Source: Verrucomicrobiota bacterium (GTDB lineage: Bacteria; Verrucomicrobiota; Verrucomicrobiia; Chthoniobacterales; Chthoniobacteraceae). Taken from it: a stretch of 46,471 nt of DNA. A program made the translations under genes and the position numbers. Location of the stretch: NCBI GenBank assembly GCA_009885995.1, contig VFJQ01000090.1, positions 1 through 46,471 on the forward strand, written 5' to 3'. The notes beneath the pieces are model-generated. The model saw only the letters and a program-made list of their open reading frames with translations. It ran no database searches and had not been told where the DNA came from. Positions 1 through 7,936 of the stretch are shown piece after piece. The first letter of the stretch is position 1. Each line of letters begins with the position of its first letter.

Positions 1-150
1 TCATCCGCTGACTAGAGGAGGGTCGTCCGCTGACTAGAGGAGGGTCGTCCACTGACTAGAGGAAGGTCATCCGCTGACTAGAGGAAGGTCGTCCGCTGAC
101 TAGAGGAAGGTCGTCCGCTGACTAGAGGAGGGTCGTCCGCTGACTGGGGA
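1..150. repeat. 22-bp tandem repeat array, about 6.5 units
   Basis: Six complete units of 22 bp begin at 1, 23, 45, 67, 89 and 111. A seventh, diverging unit begins at 133. The core is TCGTCCGCTGACTAGAGGA followed by AGG or GGG. Units differ only at one or two positions (tcatcc/tcgtcc, ccgctg/ccactg, gaggag/gaggaa). The array may extend left beyond the window. Twenty-two is not a multiple of three and each unit carries TAG, so it is not a coding repeat. There are no unique spacers, so it is not a CRISPR array. Confidence 0.9.
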
Positions 151-235
151 AGATCTCGACCGAACGGCGGCAGCGAACCGAAGCACCAGCGCGCCGGCCC
201 CGCGGCTAAGCCGACGCCCCACCCACTTTGCCCCC

Positions 236-562
236 ATGAATGACGAAGCCGACGGAGCCCATCATGCGAACACCCCCGTGCGAGACTACCGCGGCATAGT
301 GCCGGCCCTGCACGGGATCACCACGCGGCAGAACGAAATGCTGCACTGGCTCTGCGAAGGAAAGCAGCGCGGCCACATCGCCGACATCCTGGGCATCTCC
401 CCGCGCACCGTGGAAGGCCACCTGCGCGTGCTCTACGACCTGCTCGGTGTGGACAACGGCCACGGTGCCGTCGCGGCCATCTCGCACGCGATCGAGGCGC
501 GCTATCAAGCGATCATCGCAGCCATCCTTTCCCGCCGCCACTTCCCGCTTTCGGATGGATGA
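236..562 (+). CDS. small LuxR/GerE-type helix-turn-helix DNA-binding protein
   Basis: The 108-residue product is essentially one DNA-binding domain. Residues about 27-85 match the LuxR/GerE HTH pattern: an ITTRQNEMLHWLCEGK opening helix, then HIADILGISPRTVEGHL as scaffold and recognition helix, then a C-terminal dimerisation-like helix. The usual N-terminal receiver or sensor domain is absent. It could therefore be a stand-alone regulator, or the output half of a split response regulator, or a degraded gene. ATG 236 is the only clear start. There is no partner kinase nearby. The gene lies just downstream of the 22-bp repeats and ends about 200 bp before a secreted propeller protein it may or may not regulate. 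Family assignment is fairly secure; the target is unknown. Confidence 0.75.
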   Translation: MNDEADGAHHANTPVRDYRGIVPALHGITTRQNEMLHWLCEGKQRGHIADILGISPRTVEGHLRVLYDLLGVDNGHGAVAAISHAIEARYQAIIAAILSRRHFPLSDG

Positions 563-769
563 GGACAGCAGCGCCGGAGCGGCGACGACGTGGAAGCCCG
601 CGTCCGCTCCCGGGCGAGGCCGCCCGCGTCGCCCGCTGTGCCGGCGGCGGGAGTTCGCCCGCGGGTGGCGCTTGAAGTTGAGCGTTCATCTGATACCCAC
701 GCGCAGCCTACCGGCGATCGGCGCCCGCGAGCGCGACCTTCCCCCACCATCACCCAGAACTCACCGCAA

Positions 770-2905
770 ATGAATGCCCACCTGCGACTGACCAGCGCCC
801 TTCTCGCCCTGCTCGCAAGCCTGCGTCCCGCCGCCGCGCAGCAACCGGATACGCTCAAGCACTCGATCCCCGCACCGCTGGTCGGCTTGCAGACGGGCGC
901 GGGGCTCGGCGCCAGCGTGGCGATGGATGGGGGATACACCGTGGCTGGCGCGCCCAACGATGACCTCGGCGGGTCGAACTCCGGCGTGGTGAAGGTGTTT
1001 GATTCCACCACCGGCGCGCTGCTCTTCCTGCTGCCCAACCCCTCCCCCACGGCGAATGACTTCTTCGGCTTTTCGGTGGCGATCTCCGGCACGCGGGTGG
1101 CGGTGGGGGCTTACTTGGACGACGCCGTAGAGGCCGACACCGGGAGGGCGTATGTGTATGACCTCAGCAGCGGCACGCCCACGGTGCCCGTGATTACGCT
1201 GAACAACCCCGACCCGGCGGTGAGTGACGAGTTCGGCTACTCGGTGGCGATCTCCGGCACGCGCGTGGTGGTCGGAGCCTGGCTCGATGACACGGGAGCG
1301 AGCGGTGCCGGGAGCGCTTATGTGTATGACGTGAGCAGCGGGACGCCGACGGTGCCCGTGGCCACGCTGAACAACCCCGGCCCGGCGGTGGAGGACTTCT
1401 TCGGCTACTCTGTGGCGATCTCCGGCACGCGGGTGTTGGTGGGGGCTCCCGGGGACGACACGGGAGCGAGCAGTGCCGGGAGCGCGTATGTGTATGACCT
1501 GGGCAGCGGGACGCCGACGGTGCCCGTGGCCACACTGAACAACCCTGGCCCGGCAGCGAGTGACTTCTTCAGCCACTCGGTGGCGATCTCCGGCACGCGG
1601 GTGGTCGCGGGGGCTAGCTCGGACGACACGGGAGCGACTAATACCGGGAGCGCCTACGTGTATGATGTGAGCAGCGGGACGCCTACGGTGCCCGTGGCCA
1701 CCCTGAACAACCCCGGCCCAACGGCGAATGACAACTTCGGCCGCTCGGTGGCGATCTTCGGCACGCGGGTGGTGGTGGGGGGTTACCGGGACGACACGGG
1801 AGCGAGCGATGCAGGGAGCGCCTATGTGTATGACCTGAGCAGCGGGACACCGACGGTGCCCGTGGCCACGCTGAGCAACCCTGGCCCGGCAGTGCAGGAT
1901 TTCTTCGGCATCTCGGTGGCGATCTCCGGCACGCGGGTGGTCGTGGGGGCTTACGGGGACGACACGGGAGGGGGCGATGCCGGGAGCGCGTATGTGTATG
2001 ACCTCGCCAGCGGGACGCCTACGGTGCCCGTCGCCACGCTGAACAACCCCGCCCCGTCGGTGGGTGACAACTTCAGCTACTCGGTGGCGATCTCCGGCAC
2101 GCGGGTGGTCGTGGGGGATTACGGGGACAACACGGGAGCGTCCGCGGCCGGGAGCGCGTATGTGTATGACCTGAGCAGCGGCACGCCCACAGTGCCCGTG
2201 GCCACGCTGAACAACCCTAGTCCGGCGATGACTGACAACTTCGGCTACTCGGTGGCGATCTCTGGCACGCGGGTGGTCGTGGGGGCTTGGCAAGACGACG
2301 CGGGAAAGGGCGATGCCGGGAGCGCCTATGTCTATGACCTGAGCACCGGCACACCGACGGTGCCCGTGGCCACCCTGAACAACCCCGGCCCGGATTATGG
2401 TGACTCCTTCGGCACCTCGGTGGCCATCGACGGCACCACCGTCGCCATCGGCACACCCAAGGACGACTCGGTGATCGCCGATAAAGGCTACGCCTACGTC
2501 TTCGCCCCCGCGAATCCCGACACCGATGGCGACGGCCTGCTGGACATCTGGGAATACGCCCGCTTCGGCAGCATCACCGCGCACACGGCCACCGACGACA
2601 CGGATGGGGACGGGCGCAAGGAGCTGCTCGAGCAGGCTTTCAATACCAACCCGCTGGCGATTGATGCCCCGGCGGCGGTGCCCGCGGTGGTGAGCGAGGG
2701 GAACTTCCTGAGCCTCACGCTGAGCAAGCGTGCGGGCGTCGCTTACACCGTGGAGACGGCGGGCAGCCCGGATAGCGCGGCCTTCAGCATGGCGACGACG
2801 ACGATCATCGCCAATACCGCGAGCACGCTGAAGGTGCGCGACAACTTCACCCCGGCCACCGCCGCGCAGCGCTACATGCGGCTGAAGGTGTCGGCGGCGC
2901 CGTAG
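770..2905 (+). CDS. secreted FG-GAP-like repeat protein with Ca-binding C-terminal motif
   Basis: The 711-residue product starts at ATG 770, where a signal peptide begins (MNAHLRLTSALLALLAS, ending near AAAQ). The open frame runs further upstream but that part reads as arginine/proline-rich non-coding sequence. The body holds nine consecutive 56-residue repeats with the core FGYSVAISGTRVVVGA, then DDTG, then GSAYVYDLSSGTPTVPVATL. These resemble FG-GAP/integrin-alpha beta-propeller blades. Residues near 580-625 contain DTDGDGLLDIWEY and DDTDGDGRKELLEQAF, calcium-binding motifs of the thrombospondin type-3 kind. A short beta-rich tail follows. The protein is probably exported and may be adhesive or structural; no catalytic motif is visible. 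The repeats are exactly 168 bp apart, which suggests recent homogenisation. Confidence 0.85.
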   Translation: MNAHLRLTSALLALLASLRPAAAQQPDTLKHSIPAPLVGLQTGAGLGASVAMDGGYTVAGAPNDDLGGSNSGVVKVFDSTTGALLFLLPNPSPTANDFFGFSVAISGTRVAVGAYLDDAVEADTGRAYVYDLSSGTPTVPVITLNNPDPAVSDEFGYSVAISGTRVVVGAWLDDTGASGAGSAYVYDVSSGTPTVPVATLNNPGPAVEDFFGYSVAISGTRVLVGAPGDDTGASSAGSAYVYDLGSGTPTVPVATLNNPGPAASDFFSHSVAISGTRVVAGASSDDTGATNTGSAYVYDVSSGTPTVPVATLNNPGPTANDNFGRSVAIFGTRVVVGGYRDDTGASDAGSAYVYDLSSGTPTVPVATLSNPGPAVQDFFGISVAISGTRVVVGAYGDDTGGGDAGSAYVYDLASGTPTVPVATLNNPAPSVGDNFSYSVAISGTRVVVGDYGDNTGASAAGSAYVYDLSSGTPTVPVATLNNPSPAMTDNFGYSVAISGTRVVVGAWQDDAGKGDAGSAYVYDLSTGTPTVPVATLNNPGPDYGDSFGTSVAIDGTTVAIGTPKDDSVIADKGYAYVFAPANPDTDGDGLLDIWEYARFGSITAHTATDDTDGDGRKELLEQAFNTNPLAIDAPAAVPAVVSEGNFLSLTLSKRAGVAYTVETAGSPDSAAFSMATTTIIANTASTLKVRDNFTPATAAQRYMRLKVSAAP
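1064..2480 (+). repeat. nine in-frame 168-bp coding repeats
   Basis: The codon for the Phe of each FGxSVAI core falls at 1064, 1232, 1400, 1568, 1736, 1904, 2072, 2240 and 2408. The spacing is always 168 bp (56 codons), without a single indel. The repeats are highly similar at the nucleotide level, apart from the loop between the FG core and the DDTG motif. Confidence 0.9.
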
Positions 2906-3009
2906 CGCTTTAGCCGTGTGGAGTGAATCCGCTGCCTTGCGTCCACCCGGACCGCTGGGGACAGCGCGGTCCCTACCCGTCCTGCGGACGAATTTGCAAA
3001 CACGCCCTT
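2906..3009. other. intergenic stretch with a GC hairpin
   Basis: No gene is seen here. A hairpin is formed by GGACCGC (2949-2955) and GCGGTCC (2966-2972). Together with the palindromic element at 3010-3206 it fills the 300 bp between the convergent genes ending at 2905 and 3206. It could act as a terminator stem but no T-run follows it. Confidence 0.4.
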
Positions 3010-3206
3010 AGCCGAAGCGATGCAGTCGGTCGAAGGCGAGCGTGTGGCTCAACGCAGAGGCGCAGAGAGCGCAAAGGGATCGCAGAGTGGAGATTTGCGG
3101 GCACCGAATAGCGCGCCCCGTCTCGACAAAAGAACTCTGCGTGCCTCCGCGCCCTCCGCGCCTCTGCGTTTCCCAATGTCGCGCCGGCAACTGCATCGCT
3201 CCGGCT
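3010..3206. repeat. MITE-like nested inverted-repeat element
   Basis: Outer arms 3010-3026 and 3190-3206 are inverted repeats matching at 16 of 17 positions (core AGCGATGCAGT / ACTGCATCGCT). Inside them is a second palindrome of the CGCAGAGGCGC family: left arm from about 3051 (AACGCAGAGGCGC), right arm ending about 3172 (GCGCCTCTGCGTTT). The right outer arm reaches the stop codon of the deacetylase gene (3206-3208). The same CGCAGAGGCGC family recurs inside the gene at 35670-36809. Confidence 0.7.
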
Positions 3207-4141
3207 TAGAGCAAGGCGGTCGCGTGGGCGGTGGTGGCGGCGGCGAGGCCGCGGAGGGAGTAACCACCTTCGAGCAGGCTGACGACGCGGCCTTCGGCGT
3301 GGTCGTCGGCGATCTTGCGGACGAGCTTCGTGAGGTCGGTGAAGTCTTCGTCGGTGAGCGTGAACTGGCCGAGCGGGTCGCGGTGGCGGGAGTCGAACCC
3401 GGCGCTGATGAGCACGAGTTCGGGGCGGAACTTTTCCATCGCGGCGAGGAGCTTCGTTTCGAGGGCGCCGAGGACTTCCGCGCGGCCGGAGCCGGCGGGG
3501 AGGGGGAAGTTCATCGTGGTGCCGAGGCCGGCGCCGGTGCCGGTTTCGTCTTTCATCCCGGTGCCGGGATACCACGGGCTCTGGTGCGTGGAGCAGAAGA
3601 AGACGGAGCCGTCGGGGTAGAAGATGTCCTGGGTGCCGTTGCCGTGGTGCACGTCCCAATCGACGATGAGCACCTTGCCGATGCCGTGGCGCTGCTGCGC
3701 GTGGCGGGCGGCGAGGGCGATGTTGTTCACGATGCAGAAACCCATGCCGCGATCGGCACTGGCGTGGTGGCCGGGCGGGCGGACGACGCAGAAGGCGCGC
3801 TGGGCGTGGCCGGTGCAGACGGCGTCGATGGCGGCGAGAGCGCTGCCGGCGGCGCGCTGGGCGGCGGCCCAGGAGTGGATATCGACCTGCGTGTCGCCGG
3901 TGGAGAGCTGGTCGGTGCCGGCGTGGATCTCGCGCTGGGCGAGGGCGAGGTAGCTGCGGGTGTGGACGAGGGCGAGGTCGTCGAGGGTGGCGTCGCGGGG
4001 TTCGAGGCGGGTGAGCTTGGCGGTGAGACCGGCGGCTTCGAGCGCATCCATCACGGCGCGGAAACGCTGCGGCTGCTCGGGGTGGCCGGGGCCGGGGTTG
4101 TGGGTTTCGCAAAGGGGATCGGCGACGAGGACGGTGTTCAT
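3206..4141 (-). CDS. histone deacetylase / AcuC / acetylpolyamine amidohydrolase family protein
   Basis: This 311-residue product has the complete class I/II HDAC-type zinc-hydrolase core. The RPPGHHAS motif gives the catalytic His pair at 125-126. DWDVHHGNGTQ carries zinc ligands Asp163 and His165, GFDSRHRDP the third ligand Asp250, and EGGYS the transition-state Tyr294. Family members deacetylate acetyl-lysine on enzymes or acetylated small molecules such as polyamines. ATG 4141 was chosen because it overlaps the stop of the upstream acyl-CoA ligase as ATGA (4138-4141). A longer frame upstream only reads antisense-like arginine-rich sequence. The pairing recalls Bacillus AcuC, which deacetylates and reactivates acetyl-CoA synthetase AcsA, so the ligase next door is a plausible substrate. 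That link is inference. Confidence 0.92.
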   Translation of the reverse strand: MNTVLVADPLCETHNPGPGHPEQPQRFRAVMDALEAAGLTAKLTRLEPRDATLDDLALVHTRSYLALAQREIHAGTDQLSTGDTQVDIHSWAAAQRAAGSALAAIDAVCTGHAQRAFCVVRPPGHHASADRGMGFCIVNNIALAARHAQQRHGIGKVLIVDWDVHHGNGTQDIFYPDGSVFFCSTHQSPWYPGTGMKDETGTGAGLGTTMNFPLPAGSGRAEVLGALETKLLAAMEKFRPELVLISAGFDSRHRDPLGQFTLTDEDFTDLTKLVRKIADDHAEGRVVSLLEGGYSLRGLAAATTAHATALL

Positions 4142-5541
4142 GGAAGGCTGGAAGTGTGCGCAAGGTAGCGCGCGGCGAGCGCGCGGCGGCTGATTTTTCC
4201 CCGCTCGCTGATGGGCAGCTCGGGGACGAGCCATACGTCGCGCGGGAGCTGCCAGGCAGGGAGGGTCTGCGCTGCGGCGCGCAGGAGGGCGGGTGCGTCC
4301 ACTTCGCCGACGACGCAGGCGACCGGCTCCTCGCCGCGCAAGGCCGACGCGATGCCGAAGACGACGACGTGCCGCACGCCGGGAATGGCGGCGAGGCAGC
4401 GCTCGACGTCGATGGGGTTGAGCTTTCGTCCGCCGACGTTGATGAAGTCGCTGACGCGGCCGGCGAGGATGAGTCCGTGTTCGCTCCACTCGACGAGGTC
4501 GGCGGGGCAGAAGCGGCCGCCGCCGAGCGTCTCCGGTTCTTCGTGCGGGAAGTAGCCTTCGCCGACGGCGGCGCTGCGGATGCGAATGCGTCCGTCTTCC
4601 GCGGGAGTGATCGTGACGCCGCCCATCGGCTGGCCGACGCAGCCTTCCGCGCGCAGCTCGCCGGTGCGGTCGTAGGCGATGCCGCCGCATTCGCTCGAGC
4701 CGTAGAAGGTGTGCAGGCCGAAACCGAAGCGAGCGCGGAATTTCTCCCACACGGCACGGATGAGCGGCGCGCCGGCGGAGATGCAGAGACGCAGCCGTGG
4801 CAGCGGTGGGCCTTCGAGTTCGGCGAGATGCTGGAAGAGCACGGGCGCGCCGGGGAAGACGGTGGCGCCAGTGCGCGCGAGGCCGTCGAGGATGGCGCGG
4901 GGGAAGCGGTCTTCGCTGGCGACGAACGGGACGCCGCGGAGGAGCAGGGGGGTGATGAGATTGCTGAAGCCGTAGCTGTGCGCGAAGGGGATGACGCCGT
5001 AGTTCAAATCGCCCGCGCCGATTCCCATCGTGTCGCACACGTGGGCGCAGTCGGCGGCGAGTTGCGCGGCGGTGAAGCGGATGGCGCGAGGCGTGCCGGT
5101 GGTGCCGCTGGTGAGCTTGAGCAGGGCGGTGCTTGGGAGATGGGAGTTGGGACTACCGAAATCAGGTCGAGGCGGAAACGTGGCGACAATTGGGAGTTGG
5201 GAGACGAGCAGCGTGCGATCGATCAGAGCGTTTGCGAAGGCCGGCGGTGGCGTGTCCGCGCCGAGCGGGAGCGTGCGGTGGCCGGCGCGGAGCAGGGCGA
5301 GGAAGAGGGCGGGCCAGCTCGGGGAGTTGCCGATCTGGACGGCGACGATCGAGGCGCTCGGCAGGCGCGCGAGAGATTCGGCGAGCGTGAACGCCTCGGT
5401 TTCGATGTCGGAAAATGTCCGCGTGACCGAGCCATCGGACGCCAACACCGCCGCTTCGGAGGAGCGGCGCGCGAGGGTTTGCCGCCACGGGTCGAGCAGC
5501 GCAATGTGTGCGTCTTCGGGGCGAGTCGCGGACGTGAGCAT
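4138..5541 (-). CDS. AMP-dependent acyl-CoA synthetase/ligase (ANL superfamily)
   Basis: The 467-residue product activates a carboxylic acid by adenylation and probably passes it to CoA. It shows the P-loop-like motif LLKLTSGTTGTPRAI near residue 140, YGSSECGG (A5-like), LILAGRVSDFINVGGRKLNP (hinge, A8), and the C-terminal catalytic lysine motif ISERGKISRRAL (A10). It is shorter than acetyl-CoA synthetase and closer in size to O-succinylbenzoate-CoA ligase-like or fatty-acid ligases. The substrate cannot be told. ATG 5541 (MLTSATRPEDAH) is preferred to an upstream in-frame start at 5583 because of its distance from the divergent rpmE. Residues about 112-137 are encoded by a stretch with repeated GGGAGTTGGGA-like DNA. 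The gene overlaps the deacetylase gene by 4 bp. Confidence 0.88.
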   Translation of the reverse strand: MLTSATRPEDAHIALLDPWRQTLARRSSEAAVLASDGSVTRTFSDIETEAFTLAESLARLPSASIVAVQIGNSPSWPALFLALLRAGHRTLPLGADTPPPAFANALIDRTLLVSQLPIVATFPPRPDFGSPNSHLPSTALLKLTSGTTGTPRAIRFTAAQLAADCAHVCDTMGIGAGDLNYGVIPFAHSYGFSNLITPLLLRGVPFVASEDRFPRAILDGLARTGATVFPGAPVLFQHLAELEGPPLPRLRLCISAGAPLIRAVWEKFRARFGFGLHTFYGSSECGGIAYDRTGELRAEGCVGQPMGGVTITPAEDGRIRIRSAAVGEGYFPHEEPETLGGGRFCPADLVEWSEHGLILAGRVSDFINVGGRKLNPIDVERCLAAIPGVRHVVVFGIASALRGEEPVACVVGEVDAPALLRAAAQTLPAWQLPRDVWLVPELPISERGKISRRALAARYLAHTSSLP

Positions 5542-5597
5542 CTTTTCCGTTGCACGATTAACGGCGCCCGCTACCCTCCGCACTCCTTTTTCCAGTC

Positions 5598-5834
5598 ATG
5601 AAAGACGGCATCCATCCAACATACGAACCGACCGACATCCGCTGCGCCTGCGGCAAAGTGTATCACACCCAATCCACGCGGAAGAATCTCCAGATCGGCA
5701 TTTGCGCCGCCTGCCATCCGTTCTTCACGGGTGAGCAGAAATTCGTCGATACGGCGGGCCGCATCGAGAAGTTCTCGAAGCGTTACGCCAACAGGCCTCA
5801 GCGCACGACGAAGAAGAACTTGGGAAGCGCTTAG
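5598..5834 (+). CDS. rpmE: 50S ribosomal protein L31
   Basis: The 78-residue product matches L31 over its length: [19 protein letters not shown] at the start, then [27 protein letters not shown] sequence and [17 protein letters not shown]. The Cys-X-Cys and Cys-X2-Cys pairs mark the zinc-binding (C+) form rather than the zinc-independent paralogue. L31 sits on the central protuberance of the large subunit and helps form the intersubunit bridge. The gene starts 56 bp from the divergent acyl-CoA ligase. It is followed by a strong intrinsic terminator before prfA, the rpmE-prfA order being common in bacteria. Confidence 0.97.
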   Translation: MKDGIHPTYEPTDIRCACGKVYHTQSTRKNLQIGICAACHPFFTGEQKFVDTAGRIEKFSKRYANRPQRTTKKNLGSA

Positions 5835-5857
5835 CTGATCAGCCGCCAGTTTTCAGA

Positions 5858-5897
5858 ACGGTGAAGGTGCCTGCGCACCTTCACCGTTTTGTTTTTC
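5858..5897 (+). terminator. intrinsic terminator between rpmE and prfA
   Basis: A perfect 13-bp stem, ACGGTGAAGGTGC (5858-5870) with GCACCTTCACCGT (5875-5887), closes a CTGC tetraloop. It is followed directly by TTTGTTTTT. The T-run ends four bases before the prfA ATG at 5901. Confidence 0.9.
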
Positions 5898-5900
5898 CGC

Positions 5901-6977
5901 ATGGACTTCACGCCACTCATCGCCCGCAAACGCAGCCGCTTCGACGAAATCGAGGCACTGATCGCCTCGGGTGCTGCCTACGCCGATCCGCGGAAATCGA
6001 AGGATATCATGCGCGAGCACATGCGGCTGAAGGAACTGCTCGCCGACTGGGCAGCACTGGAAAAGGCGCGCACTGAACTCGCCGAGAATTCCGAGCTGGC
6101 GAAAGGTGCCGATGAACTCGCCGAGATGGCGCGAGCGGAAATCCCTGAACTGACCGAGCGGATCGCGGCGATCGATCGCGACATTCAGCTCGCTCTGCTC
6201 CCGCCCGATCCGAATGAAGATAAGGACGCCATCGTGGAAATCCGCGCGGGCACCGGTGGCGACGAAGCGGGGCTGTTCGCCGCGGATCTTTACCGGATGT
6301 ATTGCCGCTACGCAGAAACTGCGGGGCTGAAAGTCGAGAATCTGGAGTCGAGCCCCAGCGAGATGGGTGGATTCAAGGAAGTGATTTTCAAACTCAGCGG
6401 CGAGGGCGTCTTCCGGAAGCTGCGCTACGAGAGCGGGGTCCATCGCGTGCAGCGCGTGCCGGCCACGGAGACACAGGGCCGCATCCACACGAGCGCGGCG
6501 ACCGTGGCTGTGCTGCCGGAAGCGGAGGAAGTGGACCTCGTGCTCAAGCCCGAGGAGTTGCAGATCGACGTGTGCCGTGCGGGCGGACCCGGTGGGCAGG
6601 GCGTGAACACGACGGACTCGGCGGTGCAGGTGCTCCACATTCCCACGGGCACGATCGTGCGCTGCCAGGACGGCCGTTCGCAGCAGAAGAACAAGGAGAA
6701 GGCGCTGACGATCATGCGCTCGCGCCTGCTCCAGGTGAAGCAGCGCGAAGAGGCCGAGAAATATGCCGCGCAACGCAAGTCGCAGGTCGGCTCCGGCGAC
6801 CGCTCGGAAAAGATTCGCACTTACAACTATCCGCAGAACCGCGTGACCGATCACCGGATCGAACTGACGCTCTACAATCTCGATCGCTTCATGGAAGGCG
6901 ACGTCGCTGGGATGATCGAAGCGCTCCAGCGCGCCGACATGGAGGACCGGCTCGCCGCCGCACAGGCTGCCGCTTAA
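5901..6977 (+). CDS. prfA: peptide chain release factor 1
   Basis: The 358-residue RF1 recognises UAA and UAG and triggers peptidyl-tRNA hydrolysis. The stop-codon-reading tripeptide PAT is at 187-189 in VQRVPATETQGR, which distinguishes RF1 from RF2 (SPF). The catalytic GGQ is at 231-233 in AGGPGGQGVNTTDSAV. The C-terminal GSGDRSEKIRTYNYPQNRVTDHR stretch is typical. Start ATG 5901 (MDFTPLIARKRS) gives the normal length; an upstream in-frame start would lie in the terminator. There is no Shine-Dalgarno sequence, because the terminator U-tract occupies the leader. The gene may therefore rely on read-through, or on a promoter inside or next to the hairpin. Confidence 0.97.
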   Translation: MDFTPLIARKRSRFDEIEALIASGAAYADPRKSKDIMREHMRLKELLADWAALEKARTELAENSELAKGADELAEMARAEIPELTERIAAIDRDIQLALLPPDPNEDKDAIVEIRAGTGGDEAGLFAADLYRMYCRYAETAGLKVENLESSPSEMGGFKEVIFKLSGEGVFRKLRYESGVHRVQRVPATETQGRIHTSAATVAVLPEAEEVDLVLKPEELQIDVCRAGGPGGQGVNTTDSAVQVLHIPTGTIVRCQDGRSQQKNKEKALTIMRSRLLQVKQREEAEKYAAQRKSQVGSGDRSEKIRTYNYPQNRVTDHRIELTLYNLDRFMEGDVAGMIEALQRADMEDRLAAAQAAA

Positions 6978-6989
6978 ACGAACCCACTC

Positions 6990-7370
6990 ATGAAAACAGT
7001 CATCGCTACCCAAGATGCTCCCGCCGCCGTCGGCCCGTATTCACAAGCCATCGCCGTGGGCGATATGCTTTTCTGCGCCGGGCAGATCCCGCTCGACCCC
7101 GTCACCGGCAATCTCGTCGAGGGCGACATCACAACGCAGGCGACGCGTGTGCTGGAGAACGTGAAAGGCGTGCTCGCGGCGAACGGGATGACCTTCACCG
7201 ACGTGGTGAAAAGCACGGTCTTCATGGTCGATCTCGCTGAGTTCGCGGCGATGAACGCGGTGTATTCGAAATACTTCGCCGAGCCCTTTCCCGCGCGCTC
7301 GACCATCCAGGTCGCCGCACTGCCGCGCGGATCGCGCGTCGAAATCGAAGTGACTGCCGTCCGGTCATGA
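6990..7370 (+). CDS. ridA: RidA family enamine/imine deaminase
   Basis: The 126-residue product fits the RidA/YjgF/UK114 family. It contains GPYSQAIAVGDMLFCAGQIP near the N-terminus and the family signature ARSTIQVAALPRGSRVEIEV near the C-terminus. The Arg in the signature is the substrate-carboxylate-binding residue. RidA trimers hydrolyse reactive 2-aminoacrylate and other enamines released by PLP enzymes. The gene follows prfA by 12 bp and its TGA overlaps the pyrE start as ATGA (7367-7370), so the three are likely co-transcribed and ridA-pyrE translationally coupled. Confidence 0.95.
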   Translation: MKTVIATQDAPAAVGPYSQAIAVGDMLFCAGQIPLDPVTGNLVEGDITTQATRVLENVKGVLAANGMTFTDVVKSTVFMVDLAEFAAMNAVYSKYFAEPFPARSTIQVAALPRGSRVEIEVTAVRS

Positions 7371-7936
7371 CGCAGGAGGAAATCCTCGATCTCTTCCGCT
7401 CGACCAACGCGCTGCTCGACGGGCACTTCCTGCTGCGCAGCGGGTTGCACTCGCGGCAGTTTTTCCAGTGCGCGCTGCTGCTGCAGCACACGCAGATCGC
7501 CGCGCGAGTCTGCGCGGCGCTGGCTGAGAAGGTGCGCGAGATTGAGGCCGACCGGGTGATTTCGCCGGCGCTCGGCGGCATCATCGTCGGGCATGAAGTG
7601 GCCCGCACGCTCGGCAAGCCGCACATCTTCGTGGAGAAGGAGGAGGGCAAACTCGTGCTGCGGCGCGGGTTCGAGATTCGGACCGGCTCGAAGTTCATCG
7701 TGGCTGAGGACGTGGTCACGCGTGGTGGGCGCGTGCAGGAGACGATCGACATCGTGCGCGCGCATGGTGGAGTGGTCGCCGCAGTCGCCTGTCTCGTGGA
7801 CCGCAGCGGCGGAAATTTGCCGGACTTTGGCTGCCCGTTTGTTTCGCTCATCGCGCTGAATGTCGAAGCGTTCGAGGCGGACAAATTGCCACCGGATCTG
7901 GCCGGCACGGCTGCGACCAAGCCGGGGTCGAAGTAG
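7367..7936 (+). CDS. pyrE: orotate phosphoribosyltransferase
   Basis: The 189-residue enzyme makes orotidine 5'-monophosphate from orotate and PRPP in de novo pyrimidine synthesis. The PRPP-binding motif FIVAEDVVTRGG lies at 110-121. FVEKEEGKLVLRRGFEI supplies the flexible loop with the catalytic Lys/Arg region. ALGGIIVGHEVAR near 68-80 is the typical substrate-binding segment. Start ATG overlaps the ridA stop by 4 bp. The last residues (AATKPGSK) are a short tail of no known role. About 210 bp of non-coding DNA follows before the pseudopilin cluster. Confidence 0.95.
   Translation: MTQEEILDLFRSTNALLDGHFLLRSGLHSRQFFQCALLLQHTQIAARVCAALAEKVREIEADRVISPALGGIIVGHEVARTLGKPHIFVEKEEGKLVLRRGFEIRTGSKFIVAEDVVTRGGRVQETIDIVRAHGGVVAAVACLVDRSGGNLPDFGCPFVSLIALNVEAFEADKLPPDLAGTAATKPGSK

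Noticed and set aside
1..150. CRISPR array
   Set aside because: The 22-bp units are directly adjacent with no spacers.
761..2584. Long open frame antisense to the 168-bp repeat gene
   Set aside because: It mirrors the repeats, is rich in His/Arg, and has no domain or signal; it exists because of GC-rich codon usage.
2973..4757. Long Arg/Pro-rich minus-strand frame over the deacetylase and ligase genes
   Set aside because: It overlaps two well-supported genes in other frames and has no recognisable motif.
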